Source: Ancrocorticia sp052089425 (GTDB taxonomy: Bacteria > Actinomycetota > Actinomycetes > Actinomycetales > Actinomycetaceae). Taken from it: a stretch of DNA of 64,000 bases. The stretch spans positions 95,228 to 159,227 of the forward strand of contig NZ_JBQCZW010000003.1 of assembly GCF_052089425.1 (NCBI RefSeq). Reading direction: 5' to 3'. Of the stretch, positions 59,478 to 64,000 are shown one piece after another. The translations under genes and the position numbers were made by a program. The notes beneath the pieces are model-generated. The model was not told the origin of the DNA, ran no database searches, and worked only from the letters and a program-made list of their open reading frames with translations. The stretch's first letter is position 1, and the number at the start of each line of letters is the position of its first letter.

Positions 59478-61358
59478 ATGGCACGTGCAATTGGTATTGA
59501 TCTTGGTACCACGAACTCTTGCGTAGCAGTTCTGGAAGGCGGTGAGCCCACCGTCATCGCGAACGCTGAGGGTTCGCGCACCACCCCATCGGTTGTGGGC
59601 TTTCTAAAGACCGGTGAAGTTGTTGTTGGCGAGGTGGCCAAGCATCAGGCTGTGACGAATGTGGATCGGACCGTTTCGTCCGTCAAGCGTCACATGGGTA
59701 CCGATTGGTCCGTGACGATCGATGAGACCAAGTACAACCCGCAGCAGATTTCCGCCTTCATTCTGCAGAAGCTGAAGAAGGATGCGGAATCTTACCTTGG
59801 CGAACCTGTGACCGATGCTGTGATCACCGTTCCCGCCTACTTCAACGATGCCCAGCGCCAGGCAACCAAGGATGCTGGCTCCATCGCTGGCCTCAACGTC
59901 CAGCGCATCGTGAATGAGCCAACCGCGGCCGCGCTGGCTTACGGGCTTGAGAAGGGCAAAGAGGACGAAGAGATCCTTGTGTTCGATCTTGGTGGCGGCA
60001 CGTTCGACGTTTCGCTTCTGGAGGTTGGTAAGGACGACGACGGGTTCTCCACGATTCAAGTTCGCGCCACGTCCGGTGACAACAAGCTGGGCGGCGACGA
60101 TTGGGATCAGCGCGTAGTGGACTGGCTGGTTCAGCAGGTCAAGTCCTCCTCCGGTGTGGATCTGTCCAAGGACAAGATTGCGCTGCAGCGCTTGCGTGAA
60201 GCCGGCGAGAAGGCGAAGAAGGAGCTTTCTTCGGCCACCACGACCAATGTTTCGCTCCCCTACATTTCTATGTCTGCCGACGGCACTCCTCTCCACGTGG
60301 ATGAGACCCTCACCCGCGCGAAGTTCGAGGAGATGACGAAGGATCTGCTGGAGCGGACTAAGGCTCCGTTCCACAACGTCATTCGTGATGCGAGCGTGAA
60401 GATTGACGAAATTGATCACGTTGTGCTGGTTGGTGGCTCCACGCGTATGCCGGCTGTGACGGATGTTGTGAAGTCCTTGACCAACGGGCGCGACCCCAAC
60501 AAGGGCGTCAACCCCGATGAGGTTGTGGCCGTGGGTGCTGCCCTGCAGGCTGGCGTTATCACCGGTGACCGCAAGGACGTGCTGCTTATTGACGTGACGC
60601 CGCTATCCCTTGGTATTGAGACCAAGGGTGGCATCATGACCAAGCTGATCGAGCGCAACACCGCTATCCCGACCAAGCGCAGCGAAACCTTCTCCACCGC
60701 TGAGGACAATCAGCCTTCCGTGGCAATTCAGGTATTCCAGGGCGAGCGCGAGTTCACCCGCGATAACAAGCCGCTTGGCACCTTCGAGCTGACCGGGATT
60801 GCGCCGGCTCCTCGTGGCCTGCCCCAGATTGAGGTCACCTTCGATATCGATGCCAACGGCATCGTGCACGTGTCCGCAACCGATAAGGGAACGGGCAAGG
60901 AGCAGTCCATGACCATTACCGGCGGATCTGCCCTTCCGAAGGAAGACATTGACCGCATGGTCAAGGAGGCCGAAGCGCACGCGGCAGAAGATGCCGCCCG
61001 CCGCGAGGAAGCCGAGACCCGTAATCAGGCCGAGCAGACGGTGTACTCCATCGATCAGCTCCTCAAGGACAATGCCGATAAGCTGCCAGACGAAGTTGCA
61101 ACTGACGTTCGCGAAGCCGCCGACAAGGTGCGTGAGGCTCTGAAGGGTGAGGACACGGACGCGATCAAGTCCGCTCTCGAGGAGCTCAACGAGAAGTCGC
61201 AGGCTATCGGGCAGGCGCTGTACTCGGCTGCTCAGGCGGATGGTTCTGGTGCCGAAGGCGCTGAGGGCTTCACGGAGGCTGGCGCTGCCGGTCAGGGTGG
61301 CTCGGATGATGACGTTGTAGACGCCGAAATCATTGATGATGAGGATGATAATAAGTGA
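59478..61358 (+). CDS. dnaK: Hsp70 chaperone DnaK
   Basis: A 626-aa Hsp70 with GIDLGTTNSCVAVLEGG at the N-terminus, DLGGGTFDVS, IVNEPTAAALAYGL, and VGGSTRMPAV of the ATPase domain, then the peptide-binding domain and an acidic tail ending DAEIIDDEDDNK. ATG 59478 follows AAGGAG. It is the first gene of dnaK-grpE-dnaJ-hspR and overlaps grpE by four bases. Confidence 0.98.
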   Translation: MARAIGIDLGTTNSCVAVLEGGEPTVIANAEGSRTTPSVVGFLKTGEVVVGEVAKHQAVTNVDRTVSSVKRHMGTDWSVTIDETKYNPQQISAFILQKLKKDAESYLGEPVTDAVITVPAYFNDAQRQATKDAGSIAGLNVQRIVNEPTAAALAYGLEKGKEDEEILVFDLGGGTFDVSLLEVGKDDDGFSTIQVRATSGDNKLGGDDWDQRVVDWLVQQVKSSSGVDLSKDKIALQRLREAGEKAKKELSSATTTNVSLPYISMSADGTPLHVDETLTRAKFEEMTKDLLERTKAPFHNVIRDASVKIDEIDHVVLVGGSTRMPAVTDVVKSLTNGRDPNKGVNPDEVVAVGAALQAGVITGDRKDVLLIDVTPLSLGIETKGGIMTKLIERNTAIPTKRSETFSTAEDNQPSVAIQVFQGEREFTRDNKPLGTFELTGIAPAPRGLPQIEVTFDIDANGIVHVSATDKGTGKEQSMTITGGSALPKEDIDRMVKEAEAHAAEDAARREEAETRNQAEQTVYSIDQLLKDNADKLPDEVATDVREAADKVREALKGEDTDAIKSALEELNEKSQAIGQALYSAAQADGSGAEGAEGFTEAGAAGQGGSDDDVVDAEIIDDEDDNK

Positions 61359-62023
61359 GTGAAGAGAACCTGAATCAGGTTCCCGGAGAGTCTGACGAGG
61401 CGGCTGAGGCTCAGGCTTCGGCCGCCGCGGAAGGCGCCGGTGCGAGCAGTGCTGGAGACTCTGGGGAATCCTCTGAATCCAGTGTGTCCGCTGAATCTGG
61501 CGGGGCTCAGGGTTCGGGAGAAGCCGCGAGTTTGGACGGAGCTGAGAGCATGGATGAAGAGCTCACGGATCCGTTAAGTGAGGCGATGAATACCATCTCT
61601 TCGCTTGAGGACCAGTTGGCCCGTGCGCGTGCTGACATCTATAACGTCCAGCAGGAGTACAACTCCTACGTGCGCCGCTCGAAGCAAGAAGGCGTCACGC
61701 GAAAGGATGAGGGGATCGCGTCAGTGATCGATAATCTCCTCCCTGTGCTAGACGATATCGAGCTGGCTCGCCAACACGGAGACCTTGAAGGACCAACGGG
61801 ACAAATTGCCGAGAAGATCGAACAGATCCTCACTACCAACTATCAGGTAGAACGCTTTGGCGCTGAAGGAGACGAATTCGATCCGAACATTCATGAGGCG
61901 CTCATGCACCAAACCTCGGATGATGCAACATCCGAAACGGTGTTTGCGCTGATTCAACCGGGATATCGTCAGGGTGAAAAGCTTCTGCGCGCAGCGCGTG
62001 TGGGAGTGGTATCCCCTGAGTGA
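61355..62023 (+). CDS. grpE: GrpE nucleotide exchange factor
   Basis: A 222-aa protein. A long Ala/Ser/Glu-rich disordered N-terminus (about residues 1-75) is followed by the coiled coil LEDQLARARADIYNVQQEYNSY and the C-terminal beta domain including VERFGAEGDEFDPNIHEALM. It releases ADP from DnaK. It starts inside the dnaK end and is followed by a hairpin and dnaJ. Confidence 0.96.
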   Translation: MSEENLNQVPGESDEAAEAQASAAAEGAGASSAGDSGESSESSVSAESGGAQGSGEAASLDGAESMDEELTDPLSEAMNTISSLEDQLARARADIYNVQQEYNSYVRRSKQEGVTRKDEGIASVIDNLLPVLDDIELARQHGDLEGPTGQIAEKIEQILTTNYQVERFGAEGDEFDPNIHEALMHQTSDDATSETVFALIQPGYRQGEKLLRAARVGVVSPE

Positions 62024-62031
62024 GATTAGTT

Positions 62032-62059
62032 GGTGCGCCACCTTTCGAGGTGGCGCACC
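62032..62059 (+). terminator. Hairpin in the grpE-dnaJ gap
   Basis: GGTGCGCCACCT (62032-62043) and AGGTGGCGCACC (62048-62059) form a perfect 12-bp stem closed by a TTCG tetraloop. Only three T follow, and the dnaJ ribosome site starts four bases later. It may attenuate or stabilise the mRNA, so it is called a terminator with reserve. Confidence 0.5.
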
Positions 62060-62080
62060 TTTCAAAGGAGGTGAGGCGTG

Positions 62081-63091
62081 ATGGCAGGTGCCAGTCAAGA
62101 CTGGATGGAGAAAGACTTTTATAAGGTCTTAGGCGTGTCTAAGGACGCCTCAGCTGATGAGATCAAGCGGGCCTACCGCAAACTGGCCAAGCAGTATCAT
62201 CCGGATCGCAACCCCGGCGATAAGACGGCTGAAGATCGGTTCAAGGGAATTGGAGAGGCCTATCAGGTTCTTTCCAATCCGGAGGATCGTAAGCAGTACG
62301 ATGCGATCCGTGCGCTTGCAGGCGGCGGCCCGAGGTTTGCTGCCGGAAGCAACGGGGGCGGTGCTGGGTTCGAGGACATCTTCAACATGTTTGGAGGGGG
62401 AGCCGGTGGACCTGGCGCGAGCGGTGGAAACGGTGGAAACGTGCGTTTCTCCACGAATCCCGGAGGCGCTGGTGGCTTCGAGGATATCTTCTCCATGTTC
62501 GGTGGGGGTGGTGGATTTGGTTCCTCCCGGCGCCCGCAACGTGGTCAGGATCTTGCCAGTGAGGTCTCCATCCCGCTGCGCGATTCCGTATCCGGAACAA
62601 CCGTGAAAATGACAGGTGCCGATGGGCGTACTGTCACTGCACGGATTCCTGCGGGGGTATCCAACGGGCAGAAGATTCGCATCAGCGGCAAGGGTGGGCC
62701 TGGAGCAAACGGTGGCCCAGCTGGCGATATCCTCGTGACCATCCACGTAGAAAAGCATCCTGTGTACGAGGTTCGTGGCAGCGACGTGTACGTGGATGTT
62801 CCCGTGTCCTTCGGGGAAGCGGCAATCGGCGGCACGGTTGAAGTACCTACACTCGAGGGAAAGAACGTGTCAGTCAAGATTCCCGAGGGCTCATCTACGG
62901 ACAAGCTTCTGCGTGTCAAGCATCGTGGCCTAGCCAAAGGCAAGCTTACGCGTGGCGACATGTATGTACGCTTGAAGGTGATGGTTCCTAAGAAGATGTC
63001 TGACGAGGCTCGGCGGGCGGCAGAGCTGTTCGCCGCCGCAACGCGAGATGCCGATCCGCGTGCGGAGTTCATGAAATTAGCAAGGAGTTAA
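62081..63091 (+). CDS. dnaJ: J-domain co-chaperone (DnaJ/CbpA type without zinc finger)
   Basis: A 336-aa protein with a J domain (YHPDRNPGDKTAEDR, HPD motif), a Gly/Phe-rich linker with repeated FEDIF(N/S)MFGGG, and two C-terminal substrate-binding barrels. No CxxCxGxG zinc-finger repeats are present, so it is the CbpA/DnaJ1-like class. ATG 62081 follows AAAGGAGG; GTG 62078 is the alternative. It lies in the heat-shock operon before hspR. Confidence 0.93.
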   Translation: MAGASQDWMEKDFYKVLGVSKDASADEIKRAYRKLAKQYHPDRNPGDKTAEDRFKGIGEAYQVLSNPEDRKQYDAIRALAGGGPRFAAGSNGGGAGFEDIFNMFGGGAGGPGASGGNGGNVRFSTNPGGAGGFEDIFSMFGGGGGFGSSRRPQRGQDLASEVSIPLRDSVSGTTVKMTGADGRTVTARIPAGVSNGQKIRISGKGGPGANGGPAGDILVTIHVEKHPVYEVRGSDVYVDVPVSFGEAAIGGTVEVPTLEGKNVSVKIPEGSSTDKLLRVKHRGLAKGKLTRGDMYVRLKVMVPKKMSDEARRAAELFAAATRDADPRAEFMKLARS

Positions 63092-63092
63092 C

Positions 63093-63740
63093 ATGGCGAT
63101 CGCTGGGCGTGATGCCGCAATTCTGACGGTGTCCGTAGCCGCCGAGTTGGCAGGCATGCACCCTCAGACAGTCCGCCAGTATGACCGCATGGGGCTGGTG
63201 CCCGCCAAGCGCACGCGCGGCGGTGGGCGCCGGTACTCCCTTGCTGATGTTGACAAGCTAACGGCGATACAGGAGCTCTCCCAGAGCGAGGGCATCAATC
63301 TTGCCGGGATTTCCCGGATCTTCGCCTTACAGGTGGAAAACGAACAGCTCCGCCAGCAGAACACTCGGCTGCGTAAGCGGGCGCGAGATCTTCAGGACCG
63401 GCTAGATCGCAGGCAGGCTCTGGACCAGCGGGTGTTCGCTGCCGATGTTGATGGTGATGTCACGCTCTTTAGGCGCGCCAAGGAGTTGCGTGACCGGCGA
63501 ATGGGTCGCGGTGCGGATTCCGGGTCCCGCGGATCGAGCTCTGGTGCACGTGCCCAGAGTGCGGATGGCCGTGGGCAGGGTGCTGGCAGCGGGCAAGGCG
63601 CCGGTGGCGGGCAAGGCGCAGGCGGCCGTGGACAAGAGCCCAGATCTGGCGGCCGGGTTGTTGGATCAGAGATCTATCCCCATGCCCGTGCCGAGATCGT
63701 GATCTGGCGGCCCGCGGTGTTTCCGCACAACCCTGAGTGA
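63093..63740 (+). CDS. hspR: HspR heat-shock repressor, MerR family, with Gly/Gln-rich insert
   Basis: A 215-aa MerR-type regulator. The HTH is VSVAAELAGMHPQTVRQYDRMGLVPAKRT with RRYSLADVDKLTAIQEL, followed by a coiled coil of about 40 residues. After residue 145 comes a low-complexity GQGAG-type insert, then VIWRP near the end, a feature of other HspR proteins. It represses the operon via the HAIR site. ATG 63093 starts one base after the dnaJ stop. Confidence 0.93.
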   Translation: MAIAGRDAAILTVSVAAELAGMHPQTVRQYDRMGLVPAKRTRGGGRRYSLADVDKLTAIQELSQSEGINLAGISRIFALQVENEQLRQQNTRLRKRARDLQDRLDRRQALDQRVFAADVDGDVTLFRRAKELRDRRMGRGADSGSRGSSSGARAQSADGRGQGAGSGQGAGGGQGAGGRGQEPRSGGRVVGSEIYPHARAEIVIWRPAVFPHNPE

Positions 63741-63805
63741 TGTGCAGCGCACTAGGCGAAGTTCCCACCCAACACGTTTCCCACCCAACACGGGCTCTCC
63801 ATCCA

Positions 63806-63947
63806 CTCACGTCCGTATGCTGTAGTAGCCGTGCGTATGTGACCGGCTTACACAGCATGCGGAATTGAATCTGCGCTGTGAGGTGGGAGTTTGATCTTGC
63901 ACGTCCGCTCACCTCCGTATGTTGTAGTAGCTGTGCGTATGTGACCG
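63806..63947. repeat. 40-bp direct repeat pair in the tail region
   Basis: A 40-bp block starting CTCAC and ending GTATGTGACCG occurs at 63806-63845 and 63908-63947 with three mismatches, 102 bp apart. It lies in the 260-bp gene-free tail of the window after hspR. No ORF of note lies between the copies. Confidence 0.65.
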
Positions 63948-63956
63948 TGTGATGTC

Positions 63957-63998
63957 TCAGGACTTTGGTGACAGTTCTGTATCAGGACTTTGGTGACA
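63957..63998. repeat. 17-bp direct repeat pair at the right window edge
   Basis: TCAGGACTTTGGTGACA occurs at 63957-63973 and at 63982-63998, a period of 25 bp. Its design matches the repeated unit at the left window edge, and it resembles the end of an insertion sequence. The window ends before any transposase could be seen. Confidence 0.6.
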
Positions 63999-64000
63999 CT

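Overview
The window looks like chromosomal DNA of a moderately high-GC Actinomycetota, probably close to the Actinomycetaceae (Trueperella/Arcanobacterium/Schaalia-type). That placement is an inference. It rests on a dnaK-grpE-dnaJ-hspR operon behind a HAIR operator, actinobacterial families (DUF4235, DUF4921, YwiC-like, long UPF0104-type membrane proteins), a GTP-rich style of GTG/TTG starts and leaderless-looking genes, and an MrpA subunit that carries the MrpB part. The sequence is a draft: exactly 100 N lie at 39632-39731, flanked by two identical 55-base copies, which looks like an assembly join and not a real duplication.

Layout. 1-6300 (minus strand): a truncated large membrane protein, an unrecognised 486-aa protein, a DedA membrane protein whose N-terminus is only recovered with a non-canonical CTG start, purB, a fructosamine-kinase-like gene and a small holin-like membrane protein. 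6300-13540: a galactose (Leloir) locus, with an aldose-1-epimerase-like gene, a 2-TM small protein and an SGLT-type symporter on the minus strand, divergent from galK-galE-galT on the plus strand. 13600-17430: a HisC-like aminotransferase, a YwiC-like membrane protein, a HigBA toxin-antitoxin pair and a membrane-anchored Cys-rich protein. 17700-23020: six coupled genes MoxR-DUF58-small TM-VWA-VWA-tail protein. 23180-25310: MutT-like Nudix, a 4-TM protein, a 42-bp tandem repeat, tRNA-Gly(CCC) and dcd.

25570-32490: a complete Mrp Na+/H+ antiporter operon (A/B fused, C, D, E, F, G) followed by DUF4235. 32500-36230: a TPP riboswitch with a Shine-Dalgarno-sequestering hairpin and a thiamine-type ABC importer. 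36230-40500: a broken RHH antitoxin, then a three-gene MacB-like exporter divergent from a lipoprotein that has a 9-bp minisatellite in its leader. 40600-47610: GNAT, patatin, MFS, DUF4921, ROK glucokinase and a CynX/NimT-type MFS. 47620-50600: cstA-ybdD with a structured leader and a good terminator. 50660-53290: divergent mmuM/mmuP (S-methylmethionine use). 53420-58590: PCMT-like protein, a frameshifted alanine dehydrogenase, a TetR regulator with a clear operator, gap and arcA. 58770-63740: DUF2218 and the dnaK-grpE-dnaJ-hspR heat-shock operon.

Most of the window is ordinary core and transport metabolism. I did not find a clear new multi-gene defence or biosynthetic system. The most unusual items are the tandem-repeat elements resembling insertion-sequence ends at both edges and beside the tRNA, the 55-base assembly duplication over a minisatellite, the decayed antitoxin, the frameshifted ald, and several structured leaders.
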